Assembly: GCF_900241005.1 (NCBI RefSeq) | Contig: NZ_OEST01000003.1 | Coordinates: forward strand, 186,001-250,000 | DNA from: Bacteroides cutis | Lineage (GTDB): Bacteria; Bacteroidota; Bacteroidia; Bacteroidales; Bacteroidaceae | Length of the DNA: 64,000 bases | Direction of reading: 5' to 3' | In this document: positions 34,827 to 43,568 of the stretch, one piece after another | Numbering within the stretch: the first letter of the stretch is position 1 | How the letters are laid out: each line of letters opens with the position of its first letter | The notes under the pieces: model-generated | The model's database searches: none | What the model was told of the DNA's origin: nothing | What the model saw: the letters and a program-made list of their open reading frames with translations, nothing else | Made by a program: the position numbers and the translations under genes

Positions 34827-37511
34827 ATGAAACGAGCTATACGACTCTTTGGGATAGGCTGTTTGATATGTATTCTTGTCTCTTGTGGCAAATCCCATTT
34901 TATGACGGATACATCTTATCGCCAACGAGTGGAACAAGACTTCCAACAGAAAAAAACATCAATGCCGCAGGGTAATGATATGTTTGCCATATTCGATACC
35001 GATATGTCTACGTACGAACGGGAAGCACTGGAATTTCTCTATGCCTATATGCCTTTGGCGGATATTGCGGACTATCCTGGAGAGTTTCATTTGATGAATG
35101 TTCGTGCTTCGCAGCAGACTGCCCGTGAAATGCCTTGGGGGAGAACAATTCCCGAAGAGTTATTTCGCCACTTTGTGCTTCCGGTACGAGTGAATAATGA
35201 GTCTTTGGATAGTGCACGGGTGGTGTTCTATAAAGAACTGAAAGACCGGGTAAAGTCTCTGTCTCTATACGATGCTATTTTGGAAGTGAACCATTGGTGT
35301 CATGAGAAGGCTATATACACTCCTTCCGATTCACGTACAAGTTCTCCGCTGGCAACGGTTCGTACAGCTTACGGGCGTTGTGGTGAAGAATCTACGTTTT
35401 TGGTTGCCGCTCTTCGTTCGGTAGGTATTCCGGCAAGGCAGGTTTATACTCCCCGATGGGCACATACGGATGATAATCATGCCTGGGTCGAAGCATGGGC
35501 CGATGGTAAATGGTATTTTCTTGGAGCTTGTGAACCGGAACCCGTCCTGAATTTGGGTTGGTTCAATGCTCCTGCCAGCAGAGGTATGTTGATGCATACT
35601 AAAGTTTTCGGACGCTATGAAGGGGTAGAGGAAGTGATGTCCGTCAATCCTAATTATACGGAAATCAATGTAATTGATAATTATGCTCCTACTGCCAAAG
35701 CTACGGTAAACGTAGTGGATGAAGAGGGCAAGCCGGTTCCTGATGCACAGGTGGAATTTAAGTTATATAATTATGCCGAGTTTTATACCGTGGCTACTAA
35801 GCATACAGGTATCGATGGTACTTGTGGGCTTACTGCCGGTAAAGGCGATATGCTGGTGTGGGCGTCGAAGAACGGACATTTCGGCTTTGCCAAGCTTGCC
35901 TTCGGTAAGCAAACGGAACTGGTGGTGAAGCTTGATAAAAAAGAAGGAGATGTTTTTGCGGCAGATTTTGATATTGTACCTCCTGTGGAGAGTGCAAATC
36001 TTCCTGAAATAACGCCGGAACAGCGTGCTGAGAATGATAAAAGGCTGGCTCATGAGGATTCTGTCCGTAACGTATATGTAGCTACATTCATGTCGGAAAA
36101 GTCTGCTCGTGATTTTGCGAAACGATATAAACTGGATGAGGATGCGGTATCCAAACTTTTAGTTGCTTCCCGCGGTAATCATGGAATTCTTTGTGATTTT
36201 ATGGCACGTTTGCGTTCTGATAAATCCAAGAAAGGTGGCATTGATCTATTGCAACGGATATCGGCGAAAGATCTTCGTGATGTCAGTCTGGAAGTGTTGA
36301 TAGATCACATGCTGTCTCGTGTACGTACGAATGCCGAATATTTCCGTAAATATGTTCGTAATCCGCGTGTGAGCAATGAAATGTTGACTCCCTACAAGGC
36401 TTTCTTTGGTAAAGTTGTCCCGAAGGAAGAGACCGAAGCATACGTGGCGGAACCGATGAAGTTGGTGGCATGGGTGGCAGAGAATATCCGGATGAACAAA
36501 GATTGTAACTTAGGAGGGGCTCCTATCTCTCCCGAGGGGGTATGGAAGTCACGTATGGCAGATAAGCATAGTCGTGATATCTTTTTCGTTTCCATGGCGC
36601 GCAGTATGGGTATTCCTGCCCGTATAGATGAAGTGACTGGGAAGGTGCAGCTGATGACGGATGAAGGTGCGATAGATGTAAGTTTTGATAAAACATTGTC
36701 CGAGAAACAGTCGCATCAGAAAGGTAAGCTTGTTGCTGAGTATTCTCCGATCAAGTTGTTAGATGATCCTAAATATTATTCTCATTTTACAATATCAAAA
36801 ATAACTTCTCAAGGTAATTTGCAGTTGCTTACATATGATGAGGGTGATATCGACATGGGTGGTGGTGCCACATGGAGTAATTTATTGAAGAAAGGAACTG
36901 AACTGGATCCTGGTGATTATGTTTTGGTAACAGGTACGCGTCTTGCTAGTGGTGGGGTACTTTCCAAAGTTACATCATTCCGTGTGATGCCAGGACAAAC
37001 CACTCGTGTCAAGTTGGCAATGCGCGAAAGTGAAGATGAGATACAGGTTATCGGGAATTTCAATTCAGAATCTCTCTTCACTCCGTTGTCCGACGACTTC
37101 ACTCCAGATACTTCTTCTAAACAGAGTTTGTTGCAGGCTTGTGGACGTGGCTATTTTGTAGTGGGGATATTGGGTGTCAATCAAGAACCCACCAATCATG
37201 CCATGCGTGATATTGCTGCTTTCAAAACGGATTTGGAAAAATGGGGTCGGAAGATGGTATTGCTTTTCCCAAATGAGACACAATCCAAGAAGTTTGTAAA
37301 GGATGCTTTCCCCGATTTTCCCTCTACCATTATATATGGTATAGATACGGATGGTGTTTCCGGCCAGATAACCGAAGCTATGAAGCTGAGACACAAAGAC
37401 AACTTGCCGATATTTATCATAGCCGATACATTCAATCGAGTCGTGTTTGTCTCACAAGGATATACCATTGGATTGGGTGAGCAGTTGATGAAGGTGGTGA
37501 AGGGATTATAG
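34827..37511 (+). CDS. Transglutaminase-like lipoprotein
   Basis: This 894-residue protein has a lipoprotein signal (ICILVSCGK). A transglutaminase-like Cys-His-Asp core lies around residues 185-245: TAYGRCGEESTFLVAALRSVGIPARQVYTPRWAHTDDNHAWVEAW, with Cys, His and Asp/Glu in the expected order. A carboxypeptidase-regulatory-like domain (about 290-365) follows, and a thioredoxin-like segment closes the C-terminus. The enzyme could crosslink or, more likely, hydrolyse peptides in the periplasm. Neighbours give no clue. ATG at 34827 is preferred over the TTG two codons upstream because it opens a normal signal peptide. Confidence 0.82.
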   Translation: MKRAIRLFGIGCLICILVSCGKSHFMTDTSYRQRVEQDFQQKKTSMPQGNDMFAIFDTDMSTYEREALEFLYAYMPLADIADYPGEFHLMNVRASQQTAREMPWGRTIPEELFRHFVLPVRVNNESLDSARVVFYKELKDRVKSLSLYDAILEVNHWCHEKAIYTPSDSRTSSPLATVRTAYGRCGEESTFLVAALRSVGIPARQVYTPRWAHTDDNHAWVEAWADGKWYFLGACEPEPVLNLGWFNAPASRGMLMHTKVFGRYEGVEEVMSVNPNYTEINVIDNYAPTAKATVNVVDEEGKPVPDAQVEFKLYNYAEFYTVATKHTGIDGTCGLTAGKGDMLVWASKNGHFGFAKLAFGKQTELVVKLDKKEGDVFAADFDIVPPVESANLPEITPEQRAENDKRLAHEDSVRNVYVATFMSEKSARDFAKRYKLDEDAVSKLLVASRGNHGILCDFMARLRSDKSKKGGIDLLQRISAKDLRDVSLEVLIDHMLSRVRTNAEYFRKYVRNPRVSNEMLTPYKAFFGKVVPKEETEAYVAEPMKLVAWVAENIRMNKDCNLGGAPISPEGVWKSRMADKHSRDIFFVSMARSMGIPARIDEVTGKVQLMTDEGAIDVSFDKTLSEKQSHQKGKLVAEYSPIKLLDDPKYYSHFTISKITSQGNLQLLTYDEGDIDMGGGATWSNLLKKGTELDPGDYVLVTGTRLASGGVLSKVTSFRVMPGQTTRVKLAMRESEDEIQVIGNFNSESLFTPLSDDFTPDTSSKQSLLQACGRGYFVVGILGVNQEPTNHAMRDIAAFKTDLEKWGRKMVLLFPNETQSKKFVKDAFPDFPSTIIYGIDTDGVSGQITEAMKLRHKDNLPIFIIADTFNRVVFVSQGYTIGLGEQLMKVVKGL

Positions 37512-37549
37512 ATAATAAATTAGGGGCGTTACGCCCCTAATTTATTATC
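37511..37549. terminator. Bidirectional terminator with 18-bp perfect stem
   Basis: The 18 bases at 37511-37528 are the exact reverse complement of 37532-37549 with a 3-nt loop. The GC-rich core (AGGGGCG) and A/T flanks give T-runs both ways between the convergent transglutaminase-like and cutC genes. Confidence 0.88.
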
Positions 37550-38297
37550 TAGTTTTGCAATTTTCAATCGTTCTTTTTACCCTTTCCGCTGTTGTTACAT
37601 TCCGTTTGTACTCATCAATATGGATCGTTCCTCCCATAGAGACAATTTCATTGTGGTATTTCATTCCACTTTTTAATGTCTCTCTTGCTGAAAAATGGAA
37701 CTCGTGAATACCTGTTTCTTTGGCAATATGTGCAATGTTTGTTTCATTCACTCCACAACCAGCCAATAATGTGATACGTCCTGCTGCTTGTTTCTTAAGC
37801 TCTTTCAATAGCATAATACCTTGTTCCGCCGTAGGTTGTTGTCCGGAAGTAAGGATACGGTTACAACCTAAACTGATAATATCTTCTATAGCTTTATGTG
37901 GGTTACGGCATACATCAAAAGCACGATGAAACGTTACGGACATGTCTCCTGCTACTTCTATCAATTGTTCCATAAGTGTGATATCTATATCACCCTCTGC
38001 CGTAAGACAACCGAAAACCACTCCGTCGGCACCTAGCCGGCGTGCATTGTCGATGTCTTTCAACATGATACGTTGCTCAAGCGGTGAATAAAGAAAATCA
38101 CCGCCGCGAGGGCGGATAATAACATGTAGTTTCGTTGTAGTTAAAACTTTCCGGGCTATGATTATATCACCGTATGAAGGCGTTGTTCCTCCTTCAGGAA
38201 TACCGGCACATAACTCTACACGATTGGCGCCGCCCGCCTGTGCGGCAATGCAACTTTCCACGGAGTTGGCGCAGATTTCAAATAGATAATCTTCCAT
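37545..38297 (-). CDS. cutC: CutC family protein
   Basis: The 250-residue TIM-barrel protein has the diagnostic N-terminal FEICANSVESCIAAQAGGANRVELC. VHVIIRPRGGDFLYS-like and FHRAFDVCRNP segments and a GCNRILTSGQ motif follow. CutC was named for copper tolerance in E. coli, but that role has been disputed and no reaction is established. The protein is cytoplasmic, since there is no signal. It stands alone with its own promoter. Confidence 0.92.
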   Translation of the reverse strand: MEDYLFEICANSVESCIAAQAGGANRVELCAGIPEGGTTPSYGDIIIARKVLTTTKLHVIIRPRGGDFLYSPLEQRIMLKDIDNARRLGADGVVFGCLTAEGDIDITLMEQLIEVAGDMSVTFHRAFDVCRNPHKAIEDIISLGCNRILTSGQQPTAEQGIMLLKELKKQAAGRITLLAGCGVNETNIAHIAKETGIHEFHFSARETLKSGMKYHNEIVSMGGTIHIDEYKRNVTTAERVKRTIENCKTR

Positions 38298-38317
38298 ATA
38301 TCATAAATTCTTTTGTG

Positions 38318-38325
38318 CAAAAATA
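38318..38325 (-). promoter_or_regulatory. -7 box for cutC
   Basis: TATTTTTG on the minus strand ends 20 nt before the cutC ATG. Confidence 0.55.
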
Positions 38326-38364
38326 ACGAAACTATGCGACCTTTGCATCTTCTGTAATAAATAA

Positions 38365-38392
38365 AAAAGGGTGAATTTATATCCACCCTTTT
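38365..38392 (-). terminator. Intrinsic terminator of rny
   Basis: Read on the minus strand, AAAAGGGTG pairs with CACCCTTTT and is followed by a T-rich tail, 25 bp after the rny stop. Confidence 0.8.
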
Positions 38393-38416
38393 CCGTCTAT
38401 TATTTAGAACATTTTT

Positions 38417-39955
38417 TTACTTCGCGTAACTTACCGCACGTGTTTCACGGATAACGGTAATCTTCACCTGACCCGGATAAGTCATTTCATCCTGAATTTT
38501 CTTGGCTATTTCTCCTGAAAGGTTCTCGGTTGCTTTATCGTCAATCTTGTCTGCACCGACAATCACACGCAATTCGCGTCCCGCCTGGATGGCGTATGTT
38601 TTCGTTACGCCCGGATAAGACATTGCCAACTGCTCAAGGTCATTCAAACGTTTGATGTAGGCTTCTACGATTTCGCGACGTGCTCCCGGACGTGCACCTG
38701 AGATAGCATCACAGACCTGTACGATAGGAGCAAGCAGGGTATTCATTTCCACTTCATCGTGGTGAGCGCCGATAGCATTACAAATGTCAGGCTTTTCCTT
38801 GAACTTTTCTGCCAGCTTCATGCCGTAGAGTGCGTGCGGCAATTCCGGTTCTTCGTCGGGCACTTTACCTATATCATGCAACAATCCTGCACGTTTTGCT
38901 TTCTTTGGGTTCAGTCCCAGTTCCGATGCCATCACGGCACAAAGGTTGGCCGTTTCACGAGCATGTTGCAACAAGTTCTGACCGTATGAAGAACGATATT
39001 TCATCTTACCGATGATACGGATAAGTTCAGGATGCAAGCCGTGGATACCCAAGTCGATGGTAGTACGTTTACCGGTTTCAATGATTTCTTCCTCCACCTG
39101 CTTACGCACTTTGGCTACCACTTCTTCGATACGTGCCGGATGGATACGTCCGTCCGTAACAAGCTGATGCAATGCCAAACGGGCTATTTCACGACGAACC
39201 GGATCGAAAGCAGATAATACAATTGCTTCCGGAGTATCGTCTACTACGATTTCAACGCCGGTAGCAGCTTCCAAAGCACGGATATTACGTCCTTCACGAC
39301 CGATAATACGTCCCTTGATTTCGTCCGATTCAATGTGGAATACTGTTACAGAGTTCTCGATAGCTGTTTCAGTGGCTACACGTTGGATAGACTGTATTAC
39401 GATGCGTTTTGCTTCTTTGCTTGCCGTTAGTTTGGCATCATCCATAATATCGTTGATGAAAGATTGAGCTTGCGTTTTTGCCTCTTCTTTCAAAGACTCT
39501 ACCATGCGTTCTTTTGCTTCTTCGGCAGACAGCCCGGAAATAGCTTCCAGTTTCTCTATCTCTTGGCGCTGTAAATGTTCCAATTCTTCTTTCTTCTTGT
39601 CAACGATTACCAATTGGGCTTCCAGATTTTCCTTGACAGCTTCAGCTTCCATTTTTTTACGCTGAATTTCTTCCTGGCGCTGGTTCAATACCAGTTCACG
39701 TTGTTTCAGCTTGTTTTCCGCTTGTTGTATCTTTTGGTTACGGATGGCTACTTCTTTTTCCAAGTCTGCTTTCTTGTTCAGGAATTTTTCCTTTACTTCC
39801 AGCAACTTATTCTTTTTAATCACTTCCGCTTCTGTTTCGGCTTCTTTCAGGATACTGTCGTACTTGGACTTCAAACCGTGCTTGAAGAACAAATAAGAAG
39901 CAAATCCTCCGGCGATGAGGCAGGCAATGGATACTACTATTGTAACTACTGTCAT
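38417..39955 (-). CDS. rny: Ribonuclease Y
   Basis: RNase Y is the membrane-anchored endoribonuclease that starts mRNA decay in bacteria lacking RNase E-type degradosomes. The 512 residues show an N-terminal TM helix (about 4-26), a long charged coiled coil (about 28-190), a KH domain ([19 protein letters not shown]), and an HD domain ([12 protein letters not shown] with metal-binding HD and downstream GAHHDE). It sits downstream of zapA on the same strand, separated by a hairpin. The grouping with zapA is common in Bacteroidetes. Confidence 0.95.
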   Translation of the reverse strand: MTVVTIVVSIACLIAGGFASYLFFKHGLKSKYDSILKEAETEAEVIKKNKLLEVKEKFLNKKADLEKEVAIRNQKIQQAENKLKQRELVLNQRQEEIQRKKMEAEAVKENLEAQLVIVDKKKEELEHLQRQEIEKLEAISGLSAEEAKERMVESLKEEAKTQAQSFINDIMDDAKLTASKEAKRIVIQSIQRVATETAIENSVTVFHIESDEIKGRIIGREGRNIRALEAATGVEIVVDDTPEAIVLSAFDPVRREIARLALHQLVTDGRIHPARIEEVVAKVRKQVEEEIIETGKRTTIDLGIHGLHPELIRIIGKMKYRSSYGQNLLQHARETANLCAVMASELGLNPKKAKRAGLLHDIGKVPDEEPELPHALYGMKLAEKFKEKPDICNAIGAHHDEVEMNTLLAPIVQVCDAISGARPGARREIVEAYIKRLNDLEQLAMSYPGVTKTYAIQAGRELRVIVGADKIDDKATENLSGEIAKKIQDEMTYPGQVKITVIRETRAVSYAK

Positions 39956-39984
39956 TTTATTAATTTGTTTTTAAGTATATAAAT

Positions 39985-40039
39985 AAAAAACACTGCATAA
40001 AAGTCTGTATCCATTCATGGACAAGACTTTTGTACAGTG
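39985..40039 (-). terminator. Long hairpin between zapA and rny
   Basis: On the minus strand CACTGTACAAAAGTC pairs with GACTTTTATGCAGTG, with one internal loop and an ATGGA/TCCAT tip, followed by six T. It can end the zapA transcript. The 133-bp zapA-rny gap could also hold a small structured RNA, but no separate promoter is visible. Confidence 0.6.
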
Positions 40040-40088
40040 CGCGAATATTATCTCTTTAAGTCAACCCAAACAGAAGATAGATTATTTG

Positions 40089-40376
40089 TTATTCTTTAAA
40101 ATAAGATTCCAATACTTCCGTCAGTTCTTTTATTTTATCCGTATATGGTTCGGTATCATTACGTTCCTTCAATTGTAGGTTCTCCAAGGCAAATTGATAA
40201 GCCACCATGGCTATAATTCTCTCCGGAGATATATTCTGATAATGTTCCCGATACGCATTGAGCCGGATATCTACCTGTTTGGCTGCTTCTCTTACCATTT
40301 CCTCATCCTCACGTTTAATTGTAAGGGGGTAGGAAGCTCCTGCCATTTGCAGGTTTATCTTTATCTTATCGTTCAT
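40089..40376 (-). CDS. zapA: Cell division protein ZapA
   Basis: ZapA binds and bundles FtsZ at the division ring. The 95-residue protein has the typical N-terminal domain (INLQMAGASYPLTIKREDEEMVREAAKQVDIRLN) and a C-terminal coiled coil. The usual ZapA length is about 85-110. It begins 14 bp after the upstream coiled-coil gene, so the two form an operon. Confidence 0.9.
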   Translation of the reverse strand: MNDKIKINLQMAGASYPLTIKREDEEMVREAAKQVDIRLNAYREHYQNISPERIIAMVAYQFALENLQLKERNDTEPYTDKIKELTEVLESYFKE

Positions 40377-40390
40377 ACATCTATTTTCCT

Positions 40391-40684
40391 TTATTCATTT
40401 AACAAGGCGATGCATTTATCGACTTCACGCACTAATTTGGACAATCGCAGCTTCGTCTCTTTTACGTCACTGCCGTTAAGGCTGATTGTCGTAGCTGTTT
40501 TTAGGTTCGTGTAGCTCAACTCCAGCTCTTTATATTCCGCCTGTACCTTCTTGTATTCTTCCTCTTTATCTTCGAGAAGTTGCTTAAGTTCAGCATTTTC
40601 GCGCTTTAATTCATCATGCAGATAGATTAAATGTCGCAATCTGGCTTCAAAGGTACTTAATAGCTTCTTTTCTTCGTCTGTCAT
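40391..40684 (-). CDS. Small coiled-coil protein upstream of zapA
   Basis: The start at 40684 (MTDEEKKLL) gives 97 residues. The longer frame to 40744 crosses the promoter. Residues about 18-60 form a strong heptad coiled coil (ELKRENAELKQLLEDKEEEY). The C-terminal third is basic and less regular. Size and operon position next to zapA suggest a division-associated ZapB-like protein. That is inferred, and no family motif proves it. Confidence 0.72.
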   Translation of the reverse strand: MTDEEKKLLSTFEARLRHLIYLHDELKRENAELKQLLEDKEEEYKKVQAEYKELELSYTNLKTATTISLNGSDVKETKLRLSKLVREVDKCIALLNE

Positions 40685-40704
40685 TACTACACCAAAATTG
40701 TACA

Positions 40705-40712
40705 CAAAAATA
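40705..40712 (-). promoter_or_regulatory. -7 box for the coiled-coil/zapA operon
   Basis: TATTTTTG on the minus strand, with a TTTG -33 element 18 bp further upstream, ends 20 nt before the ATG. Confidence 0.6.
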
Positions 40713-40744
40713 CAATTTAGTTGTAGATTACAAAAGCTTTTCAA

Positions 40745-41069
40745 GGAAAATATCTCTATAATGTCCGATTATTGCGTTTTTTTCTTTATTTCTTCATTTC
40801 TTTACCGTTTTTTTTCAATACAAAAAGTTTTTCATTCTTCATTGATATAAATCCTATTTATCTTATAACCGGTATAGTAGTGAATAAATCCATCTTCTTC
40901 TGTATGCTGATATAAACATCCTTTATGCTTGAAGTACCTTTCGTGCCTTTGTTTTAATTAGTCTTGTTTCTAAAGGAATTTTGTATCGTATGAAATTTAT
41001 GTTTGTGTGATAGGTCGTTTATCGGAGACATCGGGGTAGTAGATATGTAGTGGTAATTGGTTTGATATA
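40745..41069. other. Gene-poor AT-rich stretch
   Basis: About 325 bp of AT-rich sequence lies between the coiled-coil/zapA operon promoter and repeat copy B. I see no reading frame with coding character, no tRNA and no strong hairpin. Confidence 0.6.
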
Positions 41070-41160
41070 CTTGATAAATTCTTTTGAGCCGTATTCATTA
41101 CAGAAGATATGGGTGTTCACGGAATTTTTAACCGGACGAACGAAATGCCTGAGGTCATAT

Positions 41161-41195
41161 GTTTTGAGATCAATTTGACAAATTGATCTCAAAAC
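41161..41195. repeat. 35-bp perfect palindrome in copy-B insertion
   Basis: GTTTTGAGATCAATTTG (41161-41177) and its exact reverse complement (41179-41195) flank a single A. It lies in the ~100 bp that copy A lacks. No T-run follows. Confidence 0.85.
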
Positions 41196-41340
41196 ATTAC
41201 TTATCATCCGCTTTTTGTTTGCTAACCACTTGTTTTACTGACATGCCCGTTTCTCGAAAAGTTCGGGATTGTACGATTTAATGCATAAATATGCAACTCT
41301 TTTACCGAATGCCCACTGATTTCGTGTTTCCCAAAGGTAG

Positions 41341-41428
41341 GATATTAACTTCCGGCGCGAGGGATATTAACTTCCCGTGCGAGAGATATTAACTTCCGTC
41401 GTGAGGGATGTTGACTTCCCTCATGAGA
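41341..41428 (+). repeat. Four tandem 22-bp units in repeat copy B
   Basis: Units start at 41341, 41363, 41385 and 41407 and follow the same GATATTAACTTCC-YRYGAGR pattern and number as in copy A. Confidence 0.85.
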
Positions 41429-41767
41429 AAGATGAAGATTTCTTCTGAAAACACTCTTTTTCTTCCGCAAAAAGAGCGCTTTTACATGGATAAACGACTA
41501 TTTCCCGTCTATTAGGGTTGTATATATTTCTGTATTTCGCTATTCATTAGGAAGATACGGATTTTCGTTCGCATATTTCCGCTTGCACCTGCCAACGGGT
41601 GAAAATACGCTGTTCTCGGGATGCGGAAAGTGCAAAGTGTCAAAAACGTACGCAAGTAATGCTGAGGCTGTTTTCTTTAGGATTGCTGAAACAGGTGCAT
41701 TTCCCCATTAAATCTCTACTGTATCCACTTATCTCATTTCCTGATTAAAAGAGAGTCTTTATTTGAT

Positions 41768-41793
41768 TATTCAATAAATTAATTTATTGAATA
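41768..41793. promoter_or_regulatory. 26-bp perfect palindrome, candidate operator
   Basis: The half-site TATTCAATAAATT is followed immediately by its exact reverse complement. The palindrome ends two bases before the TTTG -33 element of the downstream promoter, an ideal place for a dimeric regulator. The winged-helix protein encoded in the operon is the obvious candidate. Confidence 0.6.
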
Positions 41794-41794
41794 G

Positions 41795-41825
41795 TTTGGT
41801 TTATAAAATAAACTACTTATCTTTG
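41795..41825 (+). promoter_or_regulatory. Consensus promoter of the membrane-protein/winged-helix operon
   Basis: TTTG (41795-41798), a 19-bp spacer and TATCTTTG (41818-41825) form a near-ideal Bacteroides promoter. The leader before the first long gene is about 200 nt. Confidence 0.75.
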
Positions 41826-41935
41826 TATCGGAATCCGAACCCTGGATGTGTTTTTTAGTATATATGGTTTTAAAAAAGTATGCTTGTGAAAACGGTGGAT
41901 CATTTCTTGATTTGTTTAATTTAATGCGATGAAAA

Positions 41936-42022
41936 ATGGAAACTTGTTTTTTGTATTTGCTTATTGGTAATTGGGCATTGATGTTTTTTTTGATACAGAA
42001 CACCTATGATGTGGAAAAATAA
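41936..42022 (+). CDS. Candidate 28-residue hydrophobic peptide
   Basis: In the 200-nt leader, a frame reads METCFLYLLIGNWALMFF then LIQNTYDVEK and stops 10 bp before the ATG of the next gene. It would be a single-helix membrane peptide. There is no independent proof of translation. Its position in the same transcript as a membrane protein is the only support. Confidence 0.3.
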   Translation: METCFLYLLIGNWALMFFLIQNTYDVEK

Positions 42023-42032
42023 AAAGTGAACT

Positions 42033-42617
42033 ATGGAAGATAAAAGACTGAATGAGAAAGAGAGTTTAGAACTCATCGCTCAAATGATTCAAAACACGAA
42101 ACAGAGGATGGCAAAGAATGCTGGAGCTCCTTTTTTAATATGGGGCTATACGACAATAATCATATCTTTGTTGGTTTGGTTCTTGCTGAAAGAGACGGGA
42201 GATTACAATTGGCAATGGCTGTGGTTTTTGCTTCCTGCGGTAGCCCTTCCCTTTACATTGTGGGCCACACGTAATCAGGAGAAGTTAGTGTTCACCTATA
42301 TGGATCGCGTAGTAGGATATGTATGGATGGTATTTGGTATAGGGGCATTCTTTGTGTCGTGTGTGTCTATCATCTTTTGGAGTATGTCTGTACTCTTTGT
42401 CATTTTACTGATGATGGGGATGGGAACAGCGCTGACAGGGCTTATCATAAAGATGAAAGTGGTGACGGTGTGTGGAACCTTGGGTGCATTGGCCTCGGCT
42501 GGATGTGTTTGTGTGCATGGTTTGAATCAGATTTTGATTTTCGCATTTGCTTTTGTCTTTATGATGATTATACCGGGATATTATTTGAATGGTAAGGCGA
42601 GGAAAGCAATGGTATGA
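42033..42617 (+). CDS. Membrane protein of unknown function
   Basis: The 194-residue product has a charged cytoplasmic N-terminus (MEDKRLNEKESLELIAQMIQ) and about five to six TM helices. These start at APFLIWGYTTIIISLLVWFLL and continue through LLMMGMGTALTGLIIKMK to the C-terminus. No transporter family motif is seen. Such proteins are commonly paired with a small winged-helix regulator in Bacteroidetes, as here: the regulator starts 31 bp after the stop. A sensory or stress-related role is inferred only from that pairing. Confidence 0.75.
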   Translation: MEDKRLNEKESLELIAQMIQNTKQRMAKNAGAPFLIWGYTTIIISLLVWFLLKETGDYNWQWLWFLLPAVALPFTLWATRNQEKLVFTYMDRVVGYVWMVFGIGAFFVSCVSIIFWSMSVLFVILLMMGMGTALTGLIIKMKVVTVCGTLGALASAGCVCVHGLNQILIFAFAFVFMMIIPGYYLNGKARKAMV

Positions 42618-42648
42618 TAAGGTAGAATATGGAAAGAAAACAATTGTT

Positions 42649-42933
42649 ATGTTTAAAGAACTGAATCCTTTGCTCCATTCTGAACTGCGGCTTGCGGTGA
42701 TGTCGTTGCTTATCAGTGTCGAAGAGGCTGATTTTGTCTATATCCGCCATCAGACGGGAGCGACAGCCGGAAATCTCAGTGTACAGATAGATAAACTTGG
42801 CAAGGCGGGGTATGTGGAGGTGACCAAGACATTCAAGGGGAAGATGCCCTGTACGATTTGTAAGATTACTCCGCAAGGAGTAGATGCTTTTGAAGAGTAT
42901 GTTGAAGCGTTGAAGAGTTATATCATGAAATAA
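42649..42933 (+). CDS. Winged-helix transcriptional regulator
   Basis: The start at 42649 gives 94 residues, because the longer frame overlaps the membrane gene. MFKELNPLLHSELRLAVMSLL opens a typical small ArsR/MarR-like wHTH domain. Recognition-helix region TAGNLSVQIDKLGKAGYVEV and the wing VTKTFKGKMPCTICKITPQG follow. These small one-domain regulators usually bind as dimers. The 26-bp palindrome upstream of the operon is a likely target. It has no recognised ligand domain. Confidence 0.8.
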   Translation: MFKELNPLLHSELRLAVMSLLISVEEADFVYIRHQTGATAGNLSVQIDKLGKAGYVEVTKTFKGKMPCTICKITPQGVDAFEEYVEALKSYIMK

Positions 42934-42969
42934 TTATTTTGGAAAGTAATGAGATAAAGAATAGAAAGT

Positions 42970-43557
42970 ATGAGAATTTTGGTTACTTATGCCGTTCAGG
43001 GCGAATTTACGGAACTGAAGTTTCCCGGTTTGATAGGGGAAGACGAGGTACAAATCGGTTATCTCCGTACTGGAGTGGGAAAGGCTAAATCTGCGTTTTA
43101 CCTTTCGGAAGCAATCAGTCATGGACAACCGGATTTGGTTATTAATGTGGGTACGGCGGGGAGTATTCATCATCAGGTAGGAGATATATTGGTATGCCGT
43201 CATTTCATAGACCGTGACATGCAGAAGCTGGTGGATCTTGGTGTGGAATATGAGATTGAGTCAGCCGGCTTGTTGGTGCAGAAAGGTTATTGTTTACACT
43301 GGAAAGGTGGGGGGATATGTAACACGGGAGATACCTTCTTGACAGAATTATCGGATGTAAAAGGTGATGTTGTCGATATGGAAGCCTATGCGCAAGCATT
43401 AGTGTGCCGTGCTAAGAATGTGCCGTTTATTTCAGTGAAGTATGTGACGGATATTATCGGGCAAAATTCCGTGAAGCATTGGGAAGATAAACTTGCTGAT
43501 GCAAGAAAAGGACTGGGACGTTTTTTTGAAGAAATTGGGGGAGTAGTGAGATCGTAA
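42970..43557 (+). CDS. Nucleoside phosphorylase/nucleosidase (MTA/SAH nucleosidase-like)
   Basis: The 195-residue protein of the PNP_UDP_1 fold is short for MTAN (~230). INVGTAGSIHH and VVDMEAYAQALVCRAKNVPFISVKYVTD are the conserved core, including the ribose-contacting MEAYA and the catalytic Asp region near VTD. It would cleave the N-glycosidic bond of methylthioadenosine, S-adenosylhomocysteine or a related nucleoside. Assignment to MTAN versus another nucleosidase is not certain. It is separated by 36 bp from the winged-helix gene and may be in the same transcript. Confidence 0.75.
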   Translation: MRILVTYAVQGEFTELKFPGLIGEDEVQIGYLRTGVGKAKSAFYLSEAISHGQPDLVINVGTAGSIHHQVGDILVCRHFIDRDMQKLVDLGVEYEIESAGLLVQKGYCLHWKGGGICNTGDTFLTELSDVKGDVVDMEAYAQALVCRAKNVPFISVKYVTDIIGQNSVKHWEDKLADARKGLGRFFEEIGGVVRS

Positions 43558-43568
43558 ATATAGTCCGT

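Larger units (their letters stand above)
41070..41725 (+). repeat. Diverged intergenic repeat, copy B
   Basis: This is the second copy of the element at 25679-26235, in the same orientation. The left end (TAAATTCTTTTGAGCCGTATTCATTACAG) aligns to copy A. About 100 bp (41112-41210) is present only here. Alignment then resumes at CTTTTTGT and runs through the four 22-bp units to ATCTCTACTGT. Relative to copy A the frame contains TAG and TGA stops. Nothing in it looks like a transposase. Confidence 0.8.

Noticed and set aside
41019..41207. 62-codon minus-strand frame at the left of repeat copy B
   Set aside because: It crosses the copy-B-only insertion and its palindrome, has no promoter and no matching frame in copy A.
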